Assembly (NCBI GenBank): GCA_002077065.1
Contig: NAJO01000019.1
Span: 857,268-921,267, forward strand
Source: Cryoendolithus antarcticus
Lineage: Eukaryota > Ascomycota > Dothideomycetes > Cladosporiales > Cladosporiaceae
Direction: 5' to 3'
DNA: 64,000 nt
Under the pieces are notes generated by a model. That model was not told where the DNA came from, made no database searches, and saw only the letters and a list, made by a program, of their open reading frames with translations. The stretch's first letter is position 1. The number at the start of each line of letters is the position of its first letter. The translations under genes and the position numbers were made by a program. Below are positions 22,658 to 33,218 of this stretch, one piece after another.

Positions 22658-25600
22658 ATGCTACCACTACGTCCTGGCTTGTCTCGCCAGCTTTCCGCCG
22701 CAGCGATGCAGATCCCCATGATTTCCAGTCCGCTCAAGCAGACGAACGAAATTGACTGGATCGCGCCCCTCAAGCACCACATACGATCTTCCTATGGCGA
22801 TGACCCAGAGCGCTATTCCGAAGAATGCGCCCAACTAAACAGACTGCGGCAGGACATGAGAGGGGCGGGAAAAGATAGCGCAGCAGGAAGAGACCTGCTA
22901 TATAGGTACTACGGACAGCTTGAACTGCTGGACCTGCGATTTCCGGTGGACGAGAACCACATCAAGATCAGCTTCACCTGGTTCGATGCCTTCACACACA
23001 AGCCGACGAGCCAGTACAGTCTGGCCTACGAGAAGGCGAGCATCATCTTCAATATCTCCGCTGTCCTGTCCTGTCACGCAGCCTTCCAGAACAGGCACGA
23101 GGACGCAGGGCTCAAGACGGCGTACCACTCCTTCCAGGCTTCAGCGGGCATGTTCACGTACATCAACGAGAATTTTCTGCATGCGCCTAGTACGGACTTG
23201 AGCAGGGAGACGGTCAAGACGTTGATCAGCATTATGCTAGCACAGGGCCAGGAGGTGTTCATTGAGAAACAGGTGGCAGACGGAAAGAAGGCGGGACTAC
23301 TGGCGAAGCTGGCATCGCAGGCGGCATACTTGTATGCGCAGGCGGTCGAGGGAGTGCAGGACAATGTCTCGAGAGCAGTCTTTGAGCGGGTGTGGCTGCT
23401 GTTTGTGCAAGTGAAGCAGCACCATGTGGCCAGTCTTGCGCAATACTATCAGGCGGTGGCAGACTACGACGCGAATAACTATGGGCAGGCGATCGCGAGA
23501 CTGCAAGCTGGACTGACGGCAAGCAAGGAGGCCGGCAGGCTGGCTAATGCTTTCCCTGGCAGCGTACCCTCGAACAGCAATTTACAGTCCGAGACTGGTG
23601 CGATACTTGTTGATATGGTGAAGAAGCACACAGCAGCCATCCAGGAGCGAATCACAGAATACACACGAGACAACGACCTGATCTACCACCAGCCCGTACC
23701 CTCAGAGTCTAGTCTACCCAGCATTCCCAAACTTCCAGCAGCCAAAGCGATACCAGTCAGCGAGCTCTATCAGGGCCAGGACATACAAAAGATCATTGGG
23801 CCGGACATCTTCGCACGCATCGTACCTATGAGCGTCACAGAGAGTGCCAGCTTGTACGATGAAGAGAAGGCGAAGATGGTGCGAGCCGAGACTGAGCGGG
23901 TGGAGGGCGCAGATGATGAGCTTGCAGCATCACTCGACTATCTCAAGCTTCCAGGCAGCCTCAGCATACTCAAAGGCGGTCTCGATGAGAACACAATGAC
24001 GGTGGACGACGATTTCCGGAACTGGTGTTCAGACCTGGCGGGACATAGTCCATTCGATCCCACATTCACGAAGCTACGAGAGGAGCGACAGGACATACTG
24101 ACTACGCTGGAGACCTGCATGAAGCAGCTTGACATGGAGGAGTCGGTGTGTGAGAAGATGCGAAGCAAGTACTCTAGCGAGTGGACGCAGCAGCCGTCGA
24201 GTCGACTGACATCAACACTGCGTACTGATGCGCGATCGTACAGAGCAGCTGTCGAAGAGGCTTCGACTAGTGATGCACAGCTATATAGCACGTGTCGGCA
24301 GTATGAGTCTGATTTCGATGAGATGCGATCAGCAGGAGAGACAGATGAGGCTGATGTGCTATATCAGAGAGCAATGATCAAGGCTGGCGCTGGTAAGAAG
24401 GGCGTCTCAAGTCCTAGCACAGTCAATGAAGGCAATTTGCTCGACGATGACTTCGCCGACGACAATCGACAAAGCGTGGCAGAGCAGATCGAGCGGGTCG
24501 AGGAGCTGTGTCGGAAACTGCAGCTTGTCAAGCGTGAACGGACACAAGTGCTGAAAGATCTGAAGGAGAAGGTGAGGCTGGGGACCCTTCCTGACCGAGA
24601 AGCGTGCGTACTGACAAGCCTTAGATACACTCCGACGATATTAGCAATGTGCTCATACTCAATAAGAAGGCCACATCCGGCCAGGAGTCAGCACTCTTCA
24701 AGACTGAGCTCGAGAAGTTCCGACCACATCAAAATCGCATACTTCAAGCCATGCACAAGCAAGCATCGCTGATCAAGGAACTCACAAGAACGTACGGCGA
24801 CCTCTTACAAGACAAGCGTGTACGGTCGGATCAGAACAAGTACGAGGCGTTCTCACGGCAGCGCAATACAGTCATGTCAAAGTACAGAAAAGTATACCAG
24901 GCGTATACAGACCTACAACAAGGCCTTGAGCGAGCCCGGCAGTTCTACTCAGAGATGAAGGAGACCGCCGAGAGCCTTGGGAAAAACGTTCAGTCGTTTG
25001 TCGAGAACCGCAGAAGTGAAGGCTGTCAGCTCCTGGCAGCAATCGAAGCAGCAAAAGGCAGCGGCGCCGACCGCGAGCAAGCACGTCTGCGAGAGATGAT
25101 GGACCGTATGAACGTGAACGCCAGCCCGCACTCCTCGAACTCCCCCATCATACCTGAAAACCACCCTCGAAACTCCTCTCATCGACCACCGCCACTACTA
25201 CCACAAAGCTCGTACAACTCCTACCAGCCCATGGCCAGCCCACCAGCTACGCCCCAGTACCAGAACGGTGGGATGCGCTCCGCCACAAACGGCACATCCT
25301 ACGCCAATGCATATCCTCAAAACAACGGCTTCACGTCCCCCTCCGCCTACCCTCCCCAGCAACATCCGCAACACCAACGAGACTCCTCGAACTACAATCC
25401 GGGATCGTACGGCCCCGTCTCCCCACCAGCACACCAACAATACTTCTCCCCTCCTCCCGCTACATCCTCCCAACCAAGTACAACGCACTACTCCCAGCAG
25501 CCGCAGCCGGGCTACGGCTCCGTTGGCTGGCATCCGCCTCCTCCTCCGCCTGGTCCCCCGCCTGTGCAGGACTTTGGCGCGGTGACGGGGCAGGGTCCTA

Positions 25601-25692
25601 GTGGTGCAGGAGGCTGGGCACAGGATGGACGAAGAGGGGTGCAGCAACAGGGTCAGGGTGATCCGTGGGCGGGCTTGAGCGGTTGGAAATGA
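22658..25692 (+). CDS. bro1: Vacuolar sorting protein Bro1 (BRO1/ALIX family)
   Basis: ESCRT-associated endosomal protein that binds Snf7 and recruits the ubiquitin hydrolase Doa4 in yeast. Exons are 22658-24571 and 24625-25692, with a 53-bp intron (GTGAGG, branch ACTGAC, acceptor TTAG). Splicing turns LKDLKEK into LKEK-IHSDDISNVLILNKK, as conserved in the family. The protein is 993 aa from the ATG at 22658; a second ATG at 22706 (MQIPMISSPLKQTNEIDW) begins exactly where homologues usually begin and may be the true start (977 aa). The BRO1 domain covers about 20-400 (YGDDPERYSEECAQLNRLRQ, FPVDENHIKISFTWFDAFT). The coiled V domain runs to about 770 (FRPHQNRILQAMHKQASLIK). The C-terminal 220 residues are Pro/Gln/Tyr-rich, with a PPPPPPGPPP run, ending DPWAGLSGWK. 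Confidence 0.95.
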
Positions 25693-25972
25693 GAGGATGA
25701 CGATGTTGGCCGAGCACTTTCTCCGTGGAGACGAAGCTGGTAGAAATGCATAGATACTGGGACCCCAAGTGGATGCAGGAACAAGGTGGTGACGAGGAGA
25801 TGACAGAGACGAATGCGATACGAATGAAGGGAAGGAGCCTTGGGGAGGACTGAGCATGGGAGATGACGGAGCTTGTGGGCACGGGGAACATTGCATAGCG
25901 GCGGCAAGATACTGCGTGACTCTATAGTATTGTGCATGTAGCTCGTCTACAAGTGTATTGAAAGTATATATA

Positions 25973-26818
25973 TCACCGAAGTACACCTACGTGGATACAG
26001 AACCCCTTTCCCCCTTCCACCTCTCCTCCCAGCAGTGCTTCGGCTACTCGCCACACCCTAAACTTGCGCATGAATTCCTCAAGCCACTGCTCGAATACAT
26101 CAGGCTGTCGAAGCTGCTGCGCGATGATACATACCGTTGGGGCCGTCTCCTGCCCACCACCCTCGTCTGCGTGTGTTCTACTCTGGCAGATCTCCGCACA
26201 GACATCAACGAACGAGTCGATGAGGGCGTAGTTGTAGATGCAGTCCGACGCCAGCACCAGGTCAACGTCCGCTGACAGCTCGTGCGAAGAGAGGAAAGAG
26301 CGCACGTCGTCTTGCTCCCAATCCAGAGGCAAGATATCGATACGGTAGGTCGGCGCCGCGGACTTCCTGCGCAATGTGGGTACGTTGGAATCGATGTTTT
26401 GCCCTAGCAACTTCAACGCATAAGCCTGATCTGTGGCCACGAAACGAGTGATCTTCGGTGCTAGGACGCTCGCTGTAAGACCTGAGATGCCGGATCCGAG
26501 CTCCAGCACCGTACTCCCCTTTTTCAGCACCCTTTGCTGAAATAAGGGACACTTCGTCGACTCAAGCCACTTCGCAAGGAAAATCGACGTCCGCCAGACT
26601 GCCGCTCCAGTGGTTCCGCCCTCGCGATTCGATTGCAGCAGTCCGGGCGACTGTGTGATCGTGAAGTCTCGGTTGTTGATTGTGATGTCTACCGACGTTG
26701 CGGTGGGATCGAGCATTCCTAGGTCTTGGGAGAGGGAGCGGGATTGGGAGAAGAGGGTGAAAGTTTCCTCTGAAGCGTCCTCGATTTCGGGGCCGAGGAG
26801 GGCGAGGAAAGCGTCCAT
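25973..26818 (-). CDS. rkm5: Ribosomal protein lysine methyltransferase, Rkm5 type
   Basis: Seven-beta-strand SAM-dependent methyltransferase (methyltransferase family 16). The yeast homologue Rkm5 methylates ribosomal protein L1. The 281-aa protein starts at the ATG at 26818 in a good context (ACCATGG); the frame extends six codons further to a TTG, which I reject. The family signature NREGGTTGAAVWR lies near residues 64-76. Motif I for SAM binding, VLELGSGISGL, is near 105-115. ATDQ is the acidic end of strand 2, and DLVLASDCIYN near 195 is the post-motif region typical of protein lysine methyltransferases. No intron is needed. It is convergent with bro1, whose stop is 280 bases away; those bases hold both 3' UTRs. 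Confidence 0.85.
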   Translation of the reverse strand: MDAFLALLGPEIEDASEETFTLFSQSRSLSQDLGMLDPTATSVDITINNRDFTITQSPGLLQSNREGGTTGAAVWRTSIFLAKWLESTKCPLFQQRVLKKGSTVLELGSGISGLTASVLAPKITRFVATDQAYALKLLGQNIDSNVPTLRRKSAAPTYRIDILPLDWEQDDVRSFLSSHELSADVDLVLASDCIYNYALIDSFVDVCAEICQSRTHADEGGGQETAPTVCIIAQQLRQPDVFEQWLEEFMRKFRVWRVAEALLGGEVEGGKGFCIHVGVLR

Positions 26819-27194
26819 GGTGGTTATGGCATTCAAGTTCTAGCCGTAGTCTGTCCTTACTGCGGTGCCTTGGCTCGACGATGGCCAATGAGATCAACGT
26901 AGACTTTCTCAAAGTAGAAACGGAAAGGTCAGAATTGGATGGAGTGCCGTCCACCTACCTCATGGCTATGAGAGCCCACTCAGTCTCGTATTGTTGAGCA
27001 GATCGACACTTTCCAGACGGTCATCCTCATTTCTAAAACCATTGACATGTTTGCTTGTCCACGAGAAACAGCTAGGGCAGTATCACAGAGGATGCACATT
27101 TGATCCTCAGTGCGGGAGGCTTCCGCTGCCTATGAGCTCACTCCAATAGCTCCATCACATGGTCTCGTAGCTGGAACATATCCAGCATATCACG
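26819..27194. other. Divergent promoter between rkm5 and vma7
   Basis: 376 bases between two start codons on opposite strands. No coding potential was seen. No regulatory site was singled out. Confidence 0.45.
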
Positions 27195-27755
27195 ATGGCG
27201 TTACCTCAATCGGCCTACAAAGACAGGCAATTCATTGCGGTGATTGGTGACGAGGTAGACTGTGCTTTCAATGCTCAATCGTTGTCGGCATACTAACACT
27301 CTACAGGACAGCGTGACAGGCATCCTGCTAGCAGGCGTAGGCGTATGTCCTCCTCCTCTATAATCCTCATCCAAGCCTTCAAGTCTGATCTATTACGGTG
27401 ACAGCATATCACCGATCCTCCAGACTCTCAAAAGAACTACCTCGTAGTCGACAACAAGACCGAGAACACCACAATCGAAGGTGCATTCAACAGCTACACG
27501 AAGGAGCGAAAGGACATTGCCATTGTGCTCATAAATCAACACGTGCGTCCGAGCTCCGTGTCGTCTTGGGACGGGTTATCCAGAAGCAGGGAACAGGGCT
27601 GACCTGTGGAACAGATCGCAGACAAGATACGAGCCACGGTGGACGGCTACGGCGAGGCGTTCCCGAGTGTGCTGGAGATCCCGAGTAAGGATCATCCGTA
27701 TGATCCGGAGAAGGACAGTGTGATGAAGAGGGTGAGGAAGATCTTTGGGGAGTAG
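27195..27755 (+). CDS. vma7: V-type ATPase subunit F (Vma7)
   Basis: Small central-stalk subunit of the vacuolar proton pump. Too fragmented for an open-frame search: four exons, 27195-27254, 27309-27344, 27405-27542 and 27615-27755, giving 124 aa. Introns of 54, 60 and 72 bp start GTAGAC, GTATGT and GTGCGT and end ACAG, ACAG and ACAG; intron 1 has a TACTAAC branch site at 27290-27296. The exons read [49 protein letters not shown] through IAIVLINQH, and [20 protein letters not shown] through KIFGE. All phases close on codon boundaries, and both length and conserved blocks (IGDEDSVTGxLLAG, [14 protein letters not shown]) match the family. Confidence 0.95.
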
Positions 27756-28212
27756 AGGATTGGTTAGGAGGGGGTGAGGTAGTTGAGAAGTATGCATACA
27801 TGAATGAGATACCCTGCAACGTGGTCACCACAGTCTTATATTCGCCTGGGACAGTCCTGGGACACTACAGCCAACTTTCTCGAGAGCATGTCGGCGCTCT
27901 CGTGCTACTTTGTGGTGCGCCACGAATATTCCTACTGCATGATCAGGAGCAATTCTCCCTATTTGGTCCTCCCACAGGTCGTTGAGGCATTCGCCGTATG
28001 ATCGTGACGCAGCGAAAAGCACCAGAAGCCATAATCTTGTTACCGCTGAGAGAGACATGGGATATCGTCAACTTCAGTCATCAGGCACTGGAAAATGGAT
28101 ATCGCTACTATAGACAGAGGCTCTCCCGGGTCGATCGATCATGCAATGCCTGCTACACCTCTAGCACCTGGACAGCCTCGCATGCAATCCCTGACGCTCA
28201 TGTTCCCTCCAG
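27756..28212. other. 3' region between convergent vma7 and npc2-like genes
   Basis: 457 bases between the stop codons of convergent genes. Nothing else was recognised. Confidence 0.45.
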
Positions 28213-28818
28213 CTACAAATCCTTCAACCAGCTCCCCGTCACAAGCCCACTCCCACCCCGTGAGAACTGTACAGTAGCAGTCAAACACGTAATCTTCTTC
28301 CCATCCTTCGTCACAACATCCGCCAGCACCGTGTATTTCCCTGGCGGAATTTGGCTCGGCAGCTCAATGTCCTTCGACAGCTCAGTCGTGCCCTTCTTGA
28401 CTGGACACTCGAGGTCCACGTTCTTGACTTGCTCGCACAGGTCGGCGTCTTGCTTGATGATGGTTATGAGGCCGTATTTCACTTGCAGGTGGACTTTGGC
28501 GCCTTCCTCGACGTCTTCGCTGAGGTAGCCTTTGGCGGTCACTTTGAGGGTGGTGCCGCTGAGTGGTTTGTTAGCGCGAAGCTTTGGGAGGATTGGGGAA
28601 AAGGGAGGAGCTTACGCAGTGGGTGGGTTGGGGTTGAGATTGACAGTCTTGATGTCTAGGAGGTCATCTTTGGGGTTTGCGCAGTGGACGAGTGGATTGT
28701 CGCCTGGTACCGCCAGCGATTCGTCCTGAATTAGGACGTCATTGGGTCGGTAGACGGATTTGGCGTTGACGGTGATAGAGCTCGCGAGTAGTGCCGCGGA
28801 GAAGCTGAGGAGCTTCAT
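28213..28818 (-). CDS. npc2: Phosphatidylglycerol/phosphatidylinositol transfer protein, Npc2-like (ML domain)
   Basis: Secreted or vacuolar lumenal lipid-binding protein of the MD-2-related lipid-recognition family; sterol or phospholipid transfer is inferred from homologues. Exon 1 is 28818-28616 and exon 2 is 28558-28213, with a 57-bp intron (GTAAGC, branch GCTAAC, acceptor TCAG). The 182-aa product starts with a signal peptide (MKLLSFSAALLASSITVNA), then a short pro-region. The ML domain begins near VHCANPKDDLLDIKTV. The splice joins LNPNPPTA to GTTLKVTAKGYLSED. Cysteines in VHCANP, ADLCEQ, LECPVK and ITCLTA are placed for the usual disulfides. The ending GSGLVTGSWLKDL follows the domain. 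The first and last third alone would look like unrelated fragments. Confidence 0.92.
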
Positions 28819-29618
28819 GCTGGGCTGAAAGTGGTGGGTGTTCGGGTTAGCTGTGGAGGAATGCGGTATTGAGTGGCGACTGTGTTTGTTCGGTGGCACA
28901 GATGATAGCTTGGAGATTGGGATTAGGCGCCTGGCTACACCTGCATGGACATGCAGCTCAGCTGTGTCGTCATTGGCTGAACTCACGTGGCTGCAGGATC
29001 CACCTGCCTTATCTATTTCCCTCTCCAAAAAGTTGTAGATGCTCTTATGCTGATATGAGTGCGCCTGCAGCAACGAGATAGTTGCTCTATGGTGGGGAAG
29101 AAGAACACCTTGACGGAAGAGTTACGGTCGTCGAATCCGAACCCTCCTAGACTTGGTAGCATTGCTTCCCACTGCCCTGGCCAAAGCCGATATGAGCATC
29201 ACTTACGGTCCGATCTTCTGGAAAAGTGTAAGTGCTTGAGGAGGGGTTTGGGATCAGCTGAGACGCAGTCAGGCTGTCTATCTTAGCGGGAGAGAGTCAC
29301 GGGGAAATGCTGTCACTGCTTCCGCTCGAGACAGCCTTGCACCCCATTGCGACCGCTACATTGCCATGAATATAAACGTTGAATGCTATGGCGATCTTCG
29401 TTGCCAATGGCAGCTGGAAAGCGTTCCTGTCCATTCGCTCGTTTGGGATCTTGACACGTTCACACTCTGCAATCTCGCAGATGATCGACGACCTCGTACT
29501 CATCACAAATCCGAAGGGCTGGGTAAAGTCGCTGTCTGGAAGGTTGCATAACGCATCTAGAAGTCCCGAGTAATGATGTCGATAGAGCTCGAAGTGATCG
29601 CGAGGAGGGTCAGGCAGG

Positions 29619-29714
29619 TAGGCAGTAAAGCACCGAGGCAGTAAGGCGTTGAGGAAGTAAGGTACTGAAGCAGTCAGGCGTTGAGACAGTGACTTGCTGA
29701 GGTAGTGAGGTAGG
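29619..29714. repeat. 16-bp minisatellite, six units
   Basis: Six consecutive 16-base units can be laid out from 29619, 29635, 29651, 29667, 29683 and 29699. Consensus is about gaggcagtaaggcgtt with 3-7 differences per unit. The period is not a multiple of three and no gene spans it, so it is non-coding. Confidence 0.75.
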
Positions 29715-30199
29715 TCTGGGTCAGGATTGGTATGGGGCGGCAACACTTATGCACAGTGGTTCGAACACCATTTCATGTCTCTATCTCCGCTCGAATTCGT
29801 CATCTGCCCGGTACATCTGACCAGCCTTCCCTCTTGCATTCGCTTTCATCTGACTGTTCATCACTTCTACTTGTCCTTAGTCAATTTACTTGGTGTCATC
29901 TACGCTTGACTTGAGAGCACATCCTCAGTCATCACGCATCACTTCAGCTCTACCCTCAGTTTGTCCACTTACTTCGATCTAAGCTACGCTCCCGAGTACA
30001 TCCTCGCTCACCTTCTCATCACCTCACTTACCCCAATTTCACCCACGCGACTCGACATTGTCAACTCTCTCCGCAGGCCCTGTAGCAAGGAAGCTCGTTG
30101 GTACTTCCGGTAGCATCTGAGTTGTGCTCGGATTGCGACCACAAAAGTCCAGTTCGCGCTCAGCACGAACAACACAGTCGCCCAGGAGGTCGGCGTTCC

Positions 30200-30930
30200 G
30201 CAGTGTTGGACTATGCGCCCAAATACGATGGTGCGAACGACGAGGCGCGTTCGAAGAGGCGCGTTACGCCTCTGTCGCGAGCACAAAAGGCCGAAGGCGG
30301 TCGAGGGGGCGAGGGCCAAGGCCGCGGTCGGGTCCTGGCGTTTCGCAGTGCTAGGCTTTGCACTTGAACACGAGCCTGATGATGGCGGTCGACCAGGAGG
30401 AACATGTGGAGTAGGAGGGCCGGGAGCACCGGCTACGTCGAGCGCGTGTCGATGTTAAGTCCTTTATCATGAGTAACGTGACATTTGAAAGGGTGGTAAC
30501 GACCAGTCGCGTAGTATTGCAGTCGATGTCGAGTCGCATCCCACAGCGGCGCTGGGTTATGCACCCAGACACGAGCCCAGCAGTGGTCGCTGACAAGTCG
30601 ACCCTCACTGCCCCGCCGGGTGATATCGATATCCCGGCTTCTCGCCGGCAGTGCGTCCTCCGCCTCGGGCGCCGTCAAACCTGCGATGCTCAGGCCGCAG
30701 CGACAAGTCCCGTCGCCCCGCAGCGCTGAGTTATGCAGCCGAACACCAACCCAGCGATGGCTGTCAACGAGTCCAGATAGCGTCGGTTTCCAAGATCGGC
30801 GATCGTGCATCGACGTTCGTTTCTATATCGACAGAAAAGGTCGCATCCAGTTCCGGAAGTCAGACATGAACGACCAGTCGCGGCGCGGTCGAGGCGATTC
30901 CCGCCGTCGACAAGTCGCGTGCTGTGGTGG
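30200..30930. repeat. Degenerate long-period repeat with a 50-base core
   Basis: A core of about 50 bases beginning gcaGYGcTggGttatGCaccC recurs at 30200, 30345, 30546 and 30720 (spacings 145, 201 and 174). Each core continues with a nACACGAgCC(C/T)..GATGG-like stretch. Further flanking pieces also recur, for example aacgaccagtcgcg near 30497 and 30869. Copies have diverged by substitutions and indels. Confidence 0.6.
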
Positions 30931-33218
30931 AGGTCGCGAAGAGAAAGCGCGAGGTCCAGAACGGTTAGCTTTCTTGTACGATCCACGTGTAGCGATGAAG
31001 CTCCCGAGATGACGCTAGATCGTGAAGATGACGAGATGTGATCTGCGTAGGATGATCGGACTGCACTTCCTATGATGCTAGTCAGGAGAAGCTGCATGAG
31101 TAAGAGCAACGCGGAGAATGCTGAATGAGTGATGTTCTTCATTCGATCGCGCGCCGTGTTCGAGGTATCGAGAACGCGTTTCGTCATCCAGATAGCGCAG
31201 TAGGTTTTGTTCCTTTTTCAGTCCTGCTCTCTCTGGGTGTTTTGCCTGGGTGATGGTCGTATATGCTTCTCCATGACAGCGTACGCGTTGAGTCGAGGAT
31301 GAATGGAGACGCTGTCCTTCGGAGGTGAGTGAGGGCGAGGAAAGAGACCGGGCGGGCAATGGAATCGAGTGGAGCGGGGACCGCAAGAGCGAGATTGTCC
31401 ACGAGTAAGAAAGTGGAAGTGACGCTGTGGAGCCGAGTGACGAGCGCGGTGAGCTGGGCGAGGATGGGGTTCTTAGGGCGAGGAGGTTGAGGTGAGCGAT
31501 GGACGCCGGAGCGAACCCGTGCGCGAGTGAGATGTCAAAGGAGATGCCGTCGAGGACAGTGATGAACGAGGTGAGTTACGAGAGAGTGAAGTCGGGGCAA
31601 CGCTCGTGAAGGCACAGTGTCGTCTTCATTGTGAGCTGGTGCTCCACTGGGCATTCTTCCAGGTAGTAGCCGCTCAGAGGGATGGACAAAGAACAAGCAT
31701 TGGATACGAAGATCTGAATCAAGGTAGCAGTGATGACTGGAAAGGCCGGAGCTGTCACTGAGAAGGACTTACCTCACCATGACTACCGTCGCATCTGTCG
31801 GAGGTAAAGCATTCGCTGTGAACATCGTCGCTGCTCCTTGCTACACTGCTTCCTATCGAGTCGCGCTGACCTCACACCGTCCGACTCAATGAATCATGCG
31901 CTCCATTAGCAGGCATCACGCACTTGAAAGTCTTCTCGGCAGTAGTCTAGGCGATTCTCATGGTCTCTTGACAAGAAGATATGGGTTGGGCAGCGCCTTG
32001 TTGGCACGGACGAGCCGCGCTTTCTCGAATGACACTTCTTTCTCGAGTCTTCTTGGCTTCTCCATGTGTGTTCACGGTCTCCCATGGTACTGATACTTGC
32101 GCCGCAACGTTCCCTCGCTGCGGGCACACTGGTGAGGGACATCATCAAGAAGTCTCCAGATGATTGTGCTCTGAATTGCACTTTGAGACGGCGTTGAGTC
32201 TTATGGTACGGTCGATAACAGCACGAGCATCCTGTAAATCTTTGGGAGAGCGAAGGTTGGCCAGTGCTTGTATCCTACATGTATGTGTGGAGCATGCCTC
32301 GAAGTCGTTGATCTTCGGCTTCGGGTGACAAGGTCGTGAACATCATCTCATACTGCAGTCCTCTCTAGTGCAGACGAGGTATTCCGCGTGATCACGTAAT
32401 GCAGGCCCGGCAGGCCTCACGCAGATACCGAGCGGGGAGGCGTTGGTTTCATTCGCTGCCCGGGATGCACGTCCGAGGACTTGTGTGCAGCTGCCGTGTC
32501 ATTGGACGACATGCCCACTAGCGCTGACGCACGGCCGCCCGTATCTCTGTGGAGTTTCGAAATTGTGTTGCGCCGGATTGCCCATCGCCTGCCACTTTCA
32601 CACCCTCCACCATGCTCTTCTGTTGCCTTCGCATCTCATACATCGTTGCAGACTCTGCACTCGCGCAAAGTCTGCTGAGTCAGCACAGGGTGGCGGAGAC
32701 GCCCGGCCGATAGCGGCGATCTTTCAGCAAGATGCGCGAGGCAAGGCAGGCACGTCCTGGAGCTCTCTCACAGTGCGCGCAGCTGCAGTCCGGGCGCACG
32801 ACCCACCCCGGTCTACTTTGTGCCAAGGCTTTTGGAGGAGTCTGTCGCTGGAGTTGAGTACTCTCTGTTTCCAATCTTGCCAATCCCCCTCACGCGCACT
32901 TTCATTACTCAACACCCCAACTCCGCCGTCACCCCTTCAGCATCCCGGCATTCATCGCCAACACCACTCTACGCGCCATAACCCTGGCGTAATACTGTAT
33001 CTACTAACCGCAGACCCCCTTCGCGTCGCCAACACCCTCGAACGCCGCAGCCTCCTTCGCGACCGCCTTTCCATCCTCCACCTAACACGACACTGATGCT
33101 CCGCCGGTATGCAGAAGACGTTCATTACACCCAGATGAGGCTACGCTTTCGTTAGCCGCCGAGTCTGACCGCGATCATCTCGTTATCGTTCTGTGAAACG
33201 CTCCTGACAACTGCGCAG

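Larger units (their letters stand above)
28819..33218. other. Gene-poor 4.4-kb region
   Basis: No gene could be supported here. Frames up to about 217 codons exist but overlap one another, have no recognisable domain and change frame. The region contains a 16-bp minisatellite at 29619-29714, a degenerate long-period repeat at 30200-30930 and a purine-rich stretch at about 31370-31570. The last few hundred bases should hold the promoter and leader of the Set3 gene. Confidence 0.5.

Noticed and set aside
29750..29772. GGTTCGAAC resembling a tRNA B box
   Set aside because: The following bases do not complete the B box, and no A box or acceptor stem could be drawn.
32443..33096. A 217-codon frame upstream of Set3
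   Set aside because: No domain, starts far from any promoter mark and overlaps other frames; more likely leader or promoter DNA.
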